Shown: positions 46,215-58,461 of the stretch, piece after piece
How positions within the stretch are numbered: position 1 is the first letter of the stretch
Layout: the number at the start of each line of letters is the position of its first letter
Origin: Gnetum montanum
Taxonomy: Eukaryota > Streptophyta > Gnetopsida > Gnetales > Gnetaceae
Assembly (NCBI GenBank): GCA_015680685.1
Contig: MNCI01009376.1
Coordinates: forward strand, 432,188-496,187
Direction: 5' to 3'
Length of the DNA: 64,000 nt
Notes under the pieces: model-generated
Seen by the model: the letters and a program-made list of their open reading frames with translations, nothing else
Told to the model about the DNA's origin: nothing
Database searches by the model: none
Program-made: the position numbers and the translations under genes

Positions 46215-47820
46215 ACATCTAGAAGAGTGGCTTGATAGACATCGATAAAGAATAGCAAAACACCACAACAGACTTGTTAGCAACATCACTCTTCAGTGAG
46301 TGATCGAATGTTATTGCACCATGCTTAAGAGTGTTGTGGATAGTGGTATGCTAAATGACATGTGAGAAGTGGAAGTAAAAGGTGTAGGTGATGGGCTAAG
46401 GGGAAAAGGGGAGATGAGGTATAAATAGGATGTTATAATGTGAGGACATTATGGCTGACAGTGACCATGGCACAAGAGTCACTTGCTCTTGAAAACATTG
46501 ATCTCTCGTCAGAGTGCTTGTGAGAAAGTCAAGGTGTAGGTTCAAGGTTGGGTTGGCTATGAAACTACTTTGTTGCTGGATTGCTTAATGATGTGCCTTT
46601 TCCTACCTTTTATTTTTTTTGATGAGGTGAACCTTCTTTGGGCTTTACACATTACTAAATGCTTAATGCAAGGTGCTTCCCATCTAGTGGATTATGTGTC
46701 ACTGGATGGGATTTGCTTTGTTGTTTATGAAACTACATTGCATCTATACGATAGGTGTTTTCTCCCTAGGATGACTTATGTTACATTCACCTAGGCTTTG
46801 ATTGGCTGACTGAGGCTTTCTTAAGATGACTTATGTTACGTCTACCTTGGGTTTTGCAATTTGACTTAAAGAGGGTGCCATGTGGTCACAACACGTGAGC
46901 ATCAAAAAGGTTTGCAATCTTTGCTATGCAAGGAATGAAAGGGTATCAGGATATAAGAGTAGATGTGAGTAGGCTATAATAGGACAATAGGGATATGCAC
47001 TCTTGAGAGGTTTAACTACTCCAATCATGCACATTGGAGTGATGTGGAAACTTGTTGCTGCAATGAGATGCATTGTTGCATGATTGCTCAGGGCTTCGTC
47101 TTGCAAATACAACTCCAAGAAGATAAGGAAACCATACAAGACATAAATGCAAATAGACTGTAGATGAAAAAATGCAGAAGGCCACATTAGTGACATAGGT
47201 TGCATTGATTGCAAGTGTTTTGTTCTAGAACTGCAGTGTGCTCGCTCACTTGGTGTAGAAGGATAGTTGTGGTATGCTTGCTCGCTTGATCGTAGAAGGA
47301 TGGAAAAAAGTTATTAACGATTGACTGCAAACCCAATTTAAGGTCTTAGTAGATCATTGCTTTACTAGTTTAAGGTTTTAGCAGATCTTTGTGCCTAGTT
47401 TAAGATCCTAGCAGACCATGCTATGCTAATTTACAATTGTAGTAGACTACTCTATGCTAGTTTAACATCTTAGTGGACATGCTATGCCATTTTAGAGTCA
47501 TGGAAAACTACTAGTTTAAAGTCATAGTGGACTACCAGTTTATAGTCTTAGCGAATGTTTTGTGCTAGTTTAACACCATGAACCAAGGACAAGCTACACT
47601 AGTGTAACATCATAGCGAATAAACTATGCTAGTTTAACATCATAGCAGACGATCTGTTGTAGTTTAGCATTGTAGTGGATGAATGCTTACCTTGCTTCAG
47701 TGATTGTGATGCTACATGCTATATGTAGTATGTGTTCAAGTGTGAATGGTTCACTGGATTGGCAAACTCATTTTCGTCTTGATCAATGAGCTTGAATGCT
47801 CCATTATTGTAGGCACTAGT
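46215..47820 (-). other. 3' internal region of element D, no ORF, with quasi-repeats
   Basis: No coding domain. From about 47330 to 47690 there is a run of roughly 10 imperfect units of 30-40 bp built on CTAGTTTAA(G/C)(G/A)TC(C/T)TAGC(A/G)GA. Related words recur at 56990-57440 in the same element. Confidence 0.6.
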
Positions 47821-47829
47821 GACTAGAAA

Positions 47830-48760
47830 AGGCCCTTCCTAATTGATTGAGAATTTATCCATAGGTTTGTGAATGATCTTGAGGACTAGGTTCCCTTTCT
47901 TGATTAGGTGTTGATGTTGGTTGATATGATGCTTTTGCCGTGGCCTTTCTTGATACCACTCAATGTGATTAAGCATACGCATGTGCTCCTCTTATATCAA
48001 GTCAAGGTCTATGGTTCTCAACTTATTATTCTAAGCTTTGTCAATGAAGTCTAAGAGGATTACTCAAAGTGATGAAACCTGCAATTCAAGTAGCAAAACT
48101 ACTTTATATCCATAGAAAAGGATATATGGTTTCATACCTATTGCTATTCGATGCATCGTGTGTGGTAGGTCCAAAGTGTGTAGACTAGTTGCTCATGCCA
48201 TCATCATTTGTTGTTGCTTAACATATTCTTGAGGAGGTTGATGATAACCTTATTGGTGGCCTTCACTTGGCCATTTGCCTGAGGGTAGTATGGTGATGAA
48301 AAGAAGTGTTTGATGCCAAAGTGCTCACAAAAGGCTTTGGTTTTGGTGTTGTTGAATTGCGATCCATTATCTATCACTATGATCATGGGTAAGCCGAAAT
48401 GGATCACTATGTTGTCTAACATGAACTTGCAGACCTGTTGCAATGTTGCCTTCCAAAGAGGAATAGCTTTGACCCACTTGGTAAAATATTCCATTGTAGT
48501 TATTATGAAGTTTCCCTATGGAGGACTTAGGCGTTATGGGTTTGATGATGTCTAGGCCCTGCATTAGAATAGCCACATGATTTTCATTGTATGCAATTTA
48601 GTTGGTGGCATGTGCATTAAGTTGCTATGCTGTTTACAAGGGTTGCACGTTCTAACTTTTGAGATGCAATTGCTTTCCATATAAGGCCAATAGTAGCTTG
48701 GCTATTTGATTTTTTTTGCCATTACCCTAGGTGCTATGTGACCTTTGCATAGTCCTTTGT
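47830..48760 (-). pseudogene. Element D integrase
   Basis: Right to left: an HHCC-type stretch with paired Cys (CNPCKQH, about 48640), the catalytic core in an open stretch (48494-48204) with YFTKWVKAIP, FGLPMIIVIDNGSQFNN (second Asp of the DDE triad) and SSPYYPQANGQVKATNK (Glu position replaced or shifted), then a decayed C-terminus to about 47830 (NIVPKVHKPMDKF-type linker). This integrates the cDNA. At least one frame change precedes 48494. Confidence 0.8.
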
Positions 48761-48999
48761 GGAGTTGTTCAATGATTGTTTTTGCTTTGTTTTCACTTAC
48801 ACAAGTTAGTAGTATGCCATTGTAGGATCTATGACATAACGTGTTATCACCTACGATAATGTACTACCATGAACGTGTGTGTATTGCATCCTTCTGAGTA
48901 GCAATTAAGTGTTGTAGAGGCTCACCTTGTAGAAGGTATGTCTTAATATCGTTATACCACTATTTTGTATGGGTAGCGCTAATTATGACTATGGATACA

Positions 49000-49565
49000 T
49001 CTTCAATGGTTTGTGTGATAGCTGTAGTGCAATATACCACTGAGGTGGGCAATGTGTTGAACATGCTAGGTGATATGCTAAGGGCTAATGTTGCAAGTGC
49101 ATTGGCAATGGCATTTTTGCTTCGGGGAACATATTGGATATCAACAACTACAAAGTGTTGGAGTAAGTGTTTTGCTAGGTCATAGTAAGGCTGTAAATGT
49201 TATGCTTTATAGGCATAAACCTCTATTACTTGATTGAAAACTAGTTGCGAATCACCTCAGATCACTATGCATTGGATTCCTAGGTCATGTACTACAAGGA
49301 TGCCTTGGAGGAGACCTTCATACTCTACCACGTTGTTGGTGGAAGGAAATGCAAAACGATATGCAAAGAGTCAGATCTCCCTAGAGGAAAACATGATAAT
49401 AGAAGTGGTGCTACCCCCTTGAGAGGTTAAAGCTCCATTGAAATGTAGAAGTGTCTCATAGTTGTCAAGCACTTGGCTAATACTATTGACATACTTGTTC
49501 GGGAACTCAGGGTCTATGATAGCTTGGTCATCTACTAGTGAAGCCATGAGTTGTGCAGCTATTAC
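49000..49565 (-). pseudogene. Element D archaeal-type RNase H (second RNase H)
   Basis: From about 49560: a linker with KGQVIAAQLMASL (49575-49540), then LLHFNGALTSQGG (catalytic Asp of FDGS-type motif replaced by Asn), FPSTNNVVEYEGLLQG (Glu motif NxxxEYxAL), then GDSQLVFNQV (Asp motif GDS) and YVPRSKNAIANALATLA. This order defines the extra RNase H of the Tat clade. It lies between the retroviral-type RNase H and integrase, as expected. Confidence 0.85.
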
Positions 49566-49569
49566 TTGA

Positions 49570-51195
49570 CCTTTTGTTGAGGCTTGCATGACATAATGTA
49601 GGTTAAACTCTACTATTATTGCTTTCCACCATGTAATGAGATTGCTTTCATAGATATTTGTTGTTATAGCTTGGATTACGTTGTTCTTGTAAATGATGTT
49701 AACTTGGTTGCAAAAGAGGTAATGCCTTTACTTCTTTAGTGAGAAGACTAAGGTGAGGCAATACTTTTTCACATCATTTTATTTCATTTCATGTGCTACT
49801 AATGCATGGCTTAGGTAGTAGATTGGGACTTCTATACCATTATCTTGCTTTTGGCAAAGTAGAGAAGTGATGGACATGTCAGAAGTGGCAAGGTAGATGT
49901 AAAAAGGCTCATCTCCTTGCAGAGGATGAACCATAGGCAGTTGTGCTAGCTCTCGCTTAAGGTTTTTGAATGCTTGTTGGTACTAAGCTATCCACTTGAA
50001 GTGGGCTCCTTTCTTAAGCAAATGTTGCATTGGTTGCAGCTTGTTAGTTGACTGGGCAATAAACCTACGTATGAATTTTATTCTACCTTGCAACCCTCGT
50101 AGCTCCTTAAGGTTAGCTAGCGATGCTAATTTGGTTATGGCCTTAACCTTGTTAAGATCTACATGTATACCTTCTTTGAATACTACAAAACCAAGAATCC
50201 TACCTATTCTGATGCCAAAAATGCACTTATTGGGGTTTAACTTAAGCTTGTATTTTATGTAGTGCTTAAGTACTAAGTCTAAGTCATTTGCATGGTTGTG
50301 GGCCATTTTGGACTTAATTGCTATATCATCTACGTAATAATTTAGCAAACTTAGCATGTAATCAGTAAAGATGTACATCATTTCTCATTGGCATGTTGCT
50401 GTTGAGTTATTTATTCCAAAAGGCATCATTATGTAGCAAAACATATCCTAGGGAGTCATGAAGGTTGTATTGAGCTGATGCTTAGGGTTGATCCTAATTT
50501 GGTTGTAGCCCTAGAACCTATCCATGAAGGACAACAGGGCATGCCTAGTCATGGTATCGATCAATTGATTGATACTAGGCAATGGGAAGTCATCTTTGAT
50601 GTTCACCTTGTTTAGGTCCCAGAAGTCTATGCAAATGTATATACTTCCACTTTTGTTAGACATAACTACAATGTTGGAGATCTAGTCTACATAGTCAATA
50701 GCCTGGATGAAACTAGCTTTGTAAAGCTTAGTGATCTTATCATGGACTATCAACACCACCTTAGGTCTAACCTTGCTTGCTTTTTGCTTAATTGGTTTGA
50801 TGTAGGGATCAATGATGATGTTGTTCTAGACCAGCTAGGGATCCAGGCTATACATGTCCTCATATAATCATGCAAATGCTTTAATGTTATCATTAAGTAC
50901 TTTAGAAATGTCTTGAGCATGTTGGGGTTCTAGTGAGCAACTTAGTTTTAGTGTTCTTACCTCACTGTTGTGTGTTGCAATAGGGATCTTGATAAAAGGA
51001 CCTTCTGTGACATCCCCTATCTCTAGGTTGAGAGCCTTAACTAGATGGTGGAGCTAGTCTAGTGGTTCTTCTATAGAGGCAATGTACTTGTTGTAGGTGG
51101 TGGGCTCGAGGTCTAGGCAATGAGGGTCAATGCATTACCTAATATCATCATGAGGCCTCATGAGGACTAAAGGTGAGAAGATTTGTTCATGCATA
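49570..51195 (-). pseudogene. Element D reverse transcriptase and RNase H
   Basis: Right to left: an N-terminal linker (MHEQIFSPLVLM, about 51195), then DLNKVNIKDDFPLPSINQLID (about 50620-50560), FMDRF and GYNQI, MMPFGINN, the YVDD catalytic box (50340-50329; YYVDDIAIKSK), then KCIFG and LGFVVFKEGI, KELRGLQGRIKFIRRFI and the tether HFKWIA. The retroviral-type RNase H follows with YYLSHAL (about 49820). An open stretch covers 50381-49983. A few TAG and TGA stops elsewhere inactivate it. It would copy element RNA into DNA. Confidence 0.88.
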
Positions 51196-53229
51196 GCCAT
51201 GTTGTGTTCTTACAAAAATAGACTAGAAAAACATCAAGTGGCAGTTATTTTAACAAAGTTAATATGCATGAATGAGAAAAGCAATTCAATGAAATTTTTT
51301 TAAGTGTGCATGCAAGTTGCTATGGAAGGTAAACATTTTTGTGCCAATTTTGGGACTCGACAGGCCATATGCACACTAGTTTTAGGTCTTAGTGGACCAT
51401 GGACATGCCAAACATGCTGTTTTGGGAAGGGCTGGTTATTCTTGGGAGTGGAATTGACTTGCACGTTTGTAGGGTAGAAAAAAATCATCTTTTCAGGCTA
51501 GCCATGGTTCACTATGCTCTCACCCAACTACGTTCTCCACTAGGTGTTTGGTGGTAAGCATAGTCCCAGGTTGGTGAATCATTAAATGAACTTGGGAGAG
51601 TATATAAGCATAGTTTTACCTTGGTAACTTATCATTTTCTTCACTTTTATCACAACATTGAAAGCATAGTCTTACTACTACATTTACCTTTGTTGTCAAT
51701 AGAGAGCATAGTTGGGGAAAAGATGACACACTAGAATGGATGCCTTCACCTAGGGCTAGTGAATGTTGCCAAGGAGATAGAGCATTGAGTCACTTGCTAC
51801 AGGTTCATGTGGAGGAGAGGAGGTTGTCGATGTTAGTTAAGTACACCAACTATGATCTCCCCCTTACCTCCAGTTTTTACTTTATGGTTTTTTGCTTAGG
51901 AGTGTAGTCTTATGCACTGCCTTACATGCCCTGCCATGGTAGTGGCCATCACAACTATGCACTATACATGGTGCAGCATTATGGAGGGGAGGATGTGGTG
52001 GTAGGGAGTCATTGCATAGTGGGGTTTTGCTGCGTAGGCAGGTTTTTGGGGCCGTGGGGATTAAGGCCCCTATATTGCATGCTATGGTGCAGCCATGGGG
52101 ACCATGGGCACAATTGCATAATGTGGAATGGCTATAGGGGACCATAGTTGCCATGACACGCCATTTGTTTTTTCATCATTTTTTTTCTATGTGTTTTTTC
52201 ATTTTCAAGAGGTGTGGGGGTTAGGGCCCTATGCATTATGCATTGCAGTGTAGTTGTGGGGGTCATAGTTGCCATTGTGCTCCACATGACATGGCTATGG
52301 TCATTGTTTGGGGCTTAAGCAGTAGTGGGTGATTATAGTGGGCATAGTGGACATAGTGGACATAGGGTTTTGCTACATTTTTTTGGATGTTTGGGGGCAT
52401 GGAGCTTAACAACCCATTGATGGTGTGTTGCAACACGACTGTAGGGGCCATGGCCATCATCATGTACTATAGCGTGGCCATGATTTGCATCCAATTTTTT
52501 GTTTACATTTGTTGGTGAGCATGGGGTTTGTGGCCATGCAAGGTTGTAGGGTTTGGTGTTTGTAAGGCTCAGGGCTCTACACATTATAGTCACAAGGGCC
52601 ATGGTTGCCATTACATGGTGCAGCTCGGTTACAAGGGACCGTGGTTACCATTGCACGTTGTCCATATTTTTTGAAGTGGCGGCGGGCATAGCTTGTTGTG
52701 GTAGCAAAGTGGTAGGGTCAGACCTAGTTGGGTGTGATGAACATAGCACCATGGGGAGATTACACTCTCCATGGCCATGGGACTATGCTCTCTATGTGTT
52801 GAGAGCATAGTCTGCTAAGTGTTTGCTAAAGTGACTATTTCACTAAGTGTTTGCCAAAATGTGTTTTCAAAAATGTCTAATTTTTTAGGGACTATGCTCT
52901 CCATTGAGGTAGTCTAGAGTTAGCAAAAATTTTGTCATTTTCGAGACTACATTCTTCACTGAGGTAGTCTAAAGTTAGCAGAAATTTTATTAACTATGCA
53001 TGATGCTAAACTTGCAAAATGTATCATTAAGCCTATAAAAACATGCTATACCCAAGTGAGTGCTAGGCGCATTGAACAAGTTAAGCAACATCCTACACTC
53101 GTAAGGATTTAGGATGTATTGTTGAAATTGAATTTTTGTTAGTTTATGTTAATAATTTATAATATGTATATTAAAATTTTGCATCTATGCATGTATACTA
53201 ATGCTTTGCCTGTTTCTTGTTAACTGTAG

Positions 53230-56200
53230 GGTGCTGCTGAAGCTTGTTCTGATAGTGGTTGGGCTCATGGGCATCCTATGTTACATGAGCGAACCCTTCC
53301 CCAACACACCAATGCTAGACATGAAAGTGGATCATTAGGCGGTGTGGTTCTAGTTAGGAGCTCGGGAGTTCCTGGAATACCTATTGTAGTAATTTAGTGT
53401 GATCATGTGGTCACACTTGGTGGTGGAGGCTACTAGTGCCATCACTTAGACGTTGCTTCTTGGGACTAATTGGAGCATCCTAAAGTTCATCTTATATGAG
53501 TCCACTGCTAATGTTGATGGGACAAGAGGCTCAGGTAGAGGTCTTAGGAGCATTCAACAATTATCTAGCATATGGTGCATGATAGGTCTTGCTTGTTACA
53601 ATAAGAGAAACACCCTTTTTATTGCATAGTGGGTGCATGCCTTGTTCCAAAATCCACCTAGAATCGTCTACTATGTCAAAGGGTAAGTGCTTTTATTTCT
53701 CTCATAGTGTTTTGTGCTACTCACTTATGTTAAATTACTAATGGCTCATGATTAATGCCAAGTTCAAAGTTGATGAGGAGGGCTTGCATGATGAAGCAAA
53801 TGCTCTAGCCTTAACCTGCACTACCCTAGAGATATTCTCATCATGCACAAATGTTTAGGTAGCCATGATTGGGTAGGTGGAGCATGATCTAGAGGCCTAC
53901 ATTTCTCATTGCTTGAAGGCATATGAGTGATGCAAGATCTATGACTGGTTGGATGATGAGTGGGTTTCTGGTGAGATTAACACTGAAGAGGTGTTTGTAG
54001 CACCACCACCATCTCACACCCTATTCATGCCATGTACGTATTTATGTTTCTTACCATGTGTGTATGTATGCCTTTTAGTTTGCTGTGCATGTTAGAGTGC
54101 TAACATTATTTTACTTTTTATTGCAGTGGTAGCTTTCTCATCATGATGGTCATCACAGGTTGCACGAAAGCCTCCCTCATCATGAAATACAGGGATGTGG
54201 AGGATGCAAAACACTAGCTGTGCCACAAAACACCAGATGTGCTAATGGTGTGGCTCATGCATGCTGGGTTAATGGACCTATTCTTGGTCCTTAACTTGAG
54301 TATCTTAGTGGCTGAAATGGTTACCATCATTGACTCTTTTAGCAGTGACATTAGGCAATTTGTCACCCATGTGTGCAACGTGATGGTAGTGCTGGACCTC
54401 AATGAAGCCTTCTTTGTTGATCTCTTTGGTATCCTTGTTGATGGCTTGATGATTGTTGATAAGGCCAGCAGGGAGGTGGATCATAAAGAGAAGATTAAGA
54501 ATTGGTTGAAGGCCACTTGATCTCACAAATACATATTGATTAAAGATGTGCTACTGCCTAAGGTGCAGGAGCTCTACCCTCTGTTCCACACTTGTGCCTT
54601 TCCAAAGTTGCTTTCCTAAGGAAAGATCCTAGGGCTAGAATAGGCATGGGTGATGAAATAGGTGTTGTTATAGGGTACGAGGTTCAACTGGGTCATCTAC
54701 ATAGCCACCAACTTACATGCAAAGATTTCTAGGCTTTGATTCAACCTCCAAGTTAGGTCCCACATACATTTCACATTCTTTGTAGGATACCTATGAAGGT
54801 TTACGAACCTCTTGGTCATGCGAGATGATGGATGATGGGTGGTGCAGGACCATGAGTAGCTATCCAGGTCGTGGGTCAAGCATATGTTCTTAACCACATG
54901 CATGTAGGATCCTCCAAAGTGGATCAATGAGTTGTTATTAGTAACAACCAAGGGTCCTATGGGGCAATAGCATTATTCATGTGATAGTATAGGCAAGGTC
55001 CTCTAGTTAGCATTAGGGATGTGAGCAAGGAACATCACTACATAGCAGAGATGGTGGTACCATCTAAGGCTAAGATCAAGGGGCCATGTCCTCTAGAGGA
55101 AGCTGCCCCTGAGATCAAAAATCCAAACAACAAAAGGATCTACATTAAGCTATAAAGCTTGTAGGTAGATGTTGTAGGTTAGTATGTGTAGCTTCTTAGA
55201 TGCCTTAGTTACATTCATGTATATATTATTATTTTTTTGTCAACTGTAGAAAAAGGAGAGAGGGCTGCAAGAGTAGTGGCTAAGACCACATCGAAGGAAG
55301 CATCTCCTTAGACTGAGGAGGAGGTGGCTCATGGAGATGATCTTCATGAGGTGGCAGAGGTCCTTCAGTAGTTAAAAGAAGAGGGGTTACTTCGCCTTGA
55401 TGGGGGTGATTTTGACACTTTGTCTGATGGTACACAGCTAGGTGAGCCCCCTGTAGTCACAGTTGAGGGCTTGCTAGGTAATCAACTTGTATTGCCATCT
55501 GTCTTCCCTTGTTTACCTTGGAATCTTTAGCTGTTAGGCCATATGCTAATTGCATCATTGTATTGTAGCATCAGATATTCCTGCCAGTAGTCCCACATCT
55601 ACCTACCGCATGGAGCTATGGGTAGATATGCTAGATAAATTCACCTTCATGGAAGACATTGTTAAGGATATGGCAGACTGCTTACGACAAGCAGACCCAG
55701 AGATAGGTATGTGTGCAATTTTGTTTCACTTTGTGCTATCTTGTTTACTATATAAATGCTTAGTTTTTGATTGAGATTGATTGGTTGTTGTATGCTTATA
55801 GGTCTTAAGTTGTAGTGGGATTTGAGCAAGGTGGATGCTGTGCCCAACCTTCAACCTAAAGTTAATCATGTGCCTCATCATATGTATGAGATATCAAACA
55901 AGTGTGCACTTGAATGAGCACCTATGGAAACACCTGTACAAATTGTAGGAGTAGGTGACTAGCCAAGATGAGAAGATCAAGGATCTTCAATCTATATATG
56001 AATTTATAGTAGCTAGGTTGCGGGAAGATGGCACCTGGTGTACGTCTAAGATTAAGTATGCTAGGTATTTAATAGCTCTTAGAGGTAAGAATGAGGTCAC
56101 GTGGGAGTTGGTAGAGTAGCAGCTTTAGATGGATTTACTTGCTCAGAAGAATCAGGATTGGAAGAATTATAGCACAAAGGTTTATCAGTGGGGATAGATA

Positions 56201-56762
56201 CAAAAGAATCGCAAACATCAGTACAAGTGGGAGCACGATGTGTACTTGCAATGGTACAAGGAAGAGTCTATCGAACTTCACTACCTTGAGATGTTTCTTG
56301 AGGCAACTAGCAGGAAGTAGACATATGTCTTATTTGCATAGAGTACAATCATGAGTAACTCTCTCGTGAGATAGATTGTCACCCCCTCTAGAGAGGCCTC
56401 TATTGCTACATTTTTCATGGAGCCACCAACATGGACCACCATGGAAAAAGGTAAGACCCTTGTAGGTATTGACTTTGGCTAGGAAGATTGGACAAAACTT
56501 TTTGAAGTTGGGAGCCTCTACCGCTTGAAGGTTGGCCTTGGAAGGTTACCTCTAGAACTCACCGATGTAGGACCCTCCTAGTTTAGTTTCTATAATGTTA
56601 GTTTTTTATGATTTTTATGTTTTGAGTTAGCTCATGTAATGCATGCATGCATATTAATCATGCATATTTGTTATGGTTGTGGCAGGTACTAGGCAATGTT
56701 ACAGGCCCCAACAACCTGGTAGAGGAAGTAGAACCTTCACCCCCACCTAGTGCTATTGGTTG
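53230..56762 (+). pseudogene. Antisense intron-containing gene inside element D, product unknown
   Basis: Seven exon-like stretches on the strand opposite to D: 53230-53682, 53763-54033, 54127-about 55170, 55250-55477, 55569-55706, 55802-about 56580 and 56686-56762. Boundaries include CTGTAG at 53229, GTAAGT at 53683, TTGCAG at 54126, CTGTAG at 55249, GTATGT at 55707, TTATAG at 55801 and GGCAG at 56685. The last exon ends with EPSPPPSAIG and TGA. Recognisable words are LFQNPPRIVYYVKG, WLMHAGLMDLFL, VVLDLNEAFFVDLFGILVDG and DMADCLRQADPEIG. The third exon faintly recalls the plant mobile domain (Leu/Trp-rich start, VDG end), which I cannot confirm. Several in-frame TAG stops sit at probable former CAG codons. 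Confidence 0.5.
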
Positions 56763-56989
56763 AGCATGACCAAATGTACCTCCCATTGGGCTTTTTGCTA
56801 TGTGAGGCTATTCATGCTATGTATTGTTATTCATATTCCATTTTCTATGTATGATTATTTGCTAAATGTAATGTGTAAAATTTTATCCTTATGTGACGAT
56901 TTTATTGCATTTTCTATGAGTATGCAAGTCTGGGCCATTGTGAGCCATAGTGATACTAGGCCATTGCAAGCCATAACAAGTCTATTGTT

Positions 56990-57440
56990 AATTTAAAGCC
57001 TTGATGGGTCCAATGCTAGTTTAAGGCCATAGCAAGAGGGTCAATGCTAGTTCTTGGTCATTCTAGGCTATGTGTTGCTAGTTTAAGGCCATTTCAGGCT
57101 ACAACAATAGTTTAAGGCCATTCTAAGCCTCAACAAGGGGATTGAAGGCAAGAGTTTAAGGCCATTCTGGGCCACATATTACTAGTTTAAGGTCATTCAG
57201 ACCACATATTGGTGATAGCTTTAGGTTGTTTTAGGCCATTGCAATAGTTTGAGGCCATTTCGGGCCACAGTGATAATTTAAGGCCATTCCAAGTTGCGAT
57301 GATAGTTTAGGGCCATTTTGGGCCATGATGATAGTTTAGGACCATTCTAGGCCACGATGATATTTAGGGTCATTCAAGGTCATGATGATAGTTTAGGGCC
57401 ATGTTAAGCCATAGCGGTACTAGTTTAAGGCCATAGTGGG
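56990..57440. repeat. Quasi-tandem repeats, AGTTTAAGGCCAT type
   Basis: About 12 imperfect units of 30-40 bp with the core TAGTTTA(A/G)GGCCATT followed by a GGCCA(C/T) word. They abut the antisense gene on its 3' side. A diverged relative of the array is at 47330-47690. Confidence 0.7.
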
Positions 57441-57764
57441 TTGTGTGTTGCTATTTCTCTATTTGTAGTTTTGACTTTTATGATTTTTTATGCATTTTTG
57501 ATGTTTTTCATGCATTAACATAATAATTGCAAAGGGGTAAACTAAGTGAGTGAATGTATAAACCAAGTAGATGAATGTGTACACAAAGAAAATAAATTCT
57601 TAAACAAAGTAAACCAATTCGTAATAAGCAGAAAATAATGTTGATCTAAGTGAAACAAATGTGACATAAGCAAAAAGGTAAAATATAGGATGCACGAAAG
57701 TAGATAGTAGGTAGGCACCTAGCACATTTTGGACTAAGGGAATCCCTTAGTTATGTAGTTGCTT

Positions 57765-58400
57765 CCTAACCTGTTGTGGTTAGGGGGTGCATAGGGCCTT
57801 GGTTTCACTATCTAGTAGTCTCCTTAATGCTTGCTTACTATGTCTAAGGGTAATTCTACCCAAAGGACATCCTCTAGGAGGTCACAAGCTTCTAGCACTT
57901 TTTCGAGTGGGTTCACCTCATGCATTTCATTGTCTACCATAGGTGCATCATCAAGAAATTTAACTTTCAACCCTTGCTCCATATTTATGTTGTTGATGGC
58001 CAAAGGGGTAGTGTTATCACCATGGATGATAACTTCACCACCTTTGTATGGGAGGTGGATTTCTTGATGAATTAGAGAGGAGATGACTTGTATCTAGGCC
58101 TACCAAGGTTTGCCCAATATTAAGTTAAATCCTAACATTTTCTCTATAATAATGAATTTAGTAGTGGTGGGTAATTGCTCCCCTGCTATAAAGGCTATGA
58201 TGACAATGCCCTTGACGATGATGCGTGACCTCTGGAAGGATTTCAAGCATGTGGTTTTTGTCAGCCTAATCTGATTTATGAGGCCTAACTTATCCATAAT
58301 GGTGTATGGTATAACATTTGTTGTTGCTCCGTCATCGACGTGCACTCTATGAATTTTGCATTGCTCGACATGTATGATGATGAACATGAGAGTTGTTATG
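57765..58400 (-). pseudogene. Element D retropepsin
   Basis: An open stretch 58387-58100 has the active-site region VHVDDGATTNVIPYTIMDKL (Asp-Asp-Gly-Ala where related elements have Asp-Gly-Gly-Ser or Asp-Ser/Thr-Gly), a middle strand region, and FNLILGKPW, the C-terminal Leu-Gly-(R/K)-Pro-Trp hallmark. A linker with FLDDAPMVDNEMHEVNPLEKV continues to about 57770, where the expected RT is replaced by the 6.5-kb block. It would cleave the polyprotein. Confidence 0.75.
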
Positions 58401-58461
58401 ATTACACCCCTCTCAGGATTGATCTTAATTACTTCATTACAAAATGCTAGGAATGTGGAAC

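Larger units (their letters stand above)
51196..57760. other. 6.5-kb block between protease and RT of element D
   Basis: This separates two domains that normally adjoin. Its left part (51480-51560, 52750-52990) repeats the GACTATGCTCTC words of the D LTR. Its centre (53230-56762) is gene-like on the plus strand. Its right part (56990-57440) has AGTTTAAGGCCAT-type quasi-repeats shared with 47330-47690. The shared repeats suggest it is part of the element family rather than a random insertion. Ogre relatives have an intron at this site, so it could also be an expanded intron. On the minus strand a pyrimidine-rich TTTTTCTAGTCTATTTTTG precedes the RT start. Confidence 0.5.
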
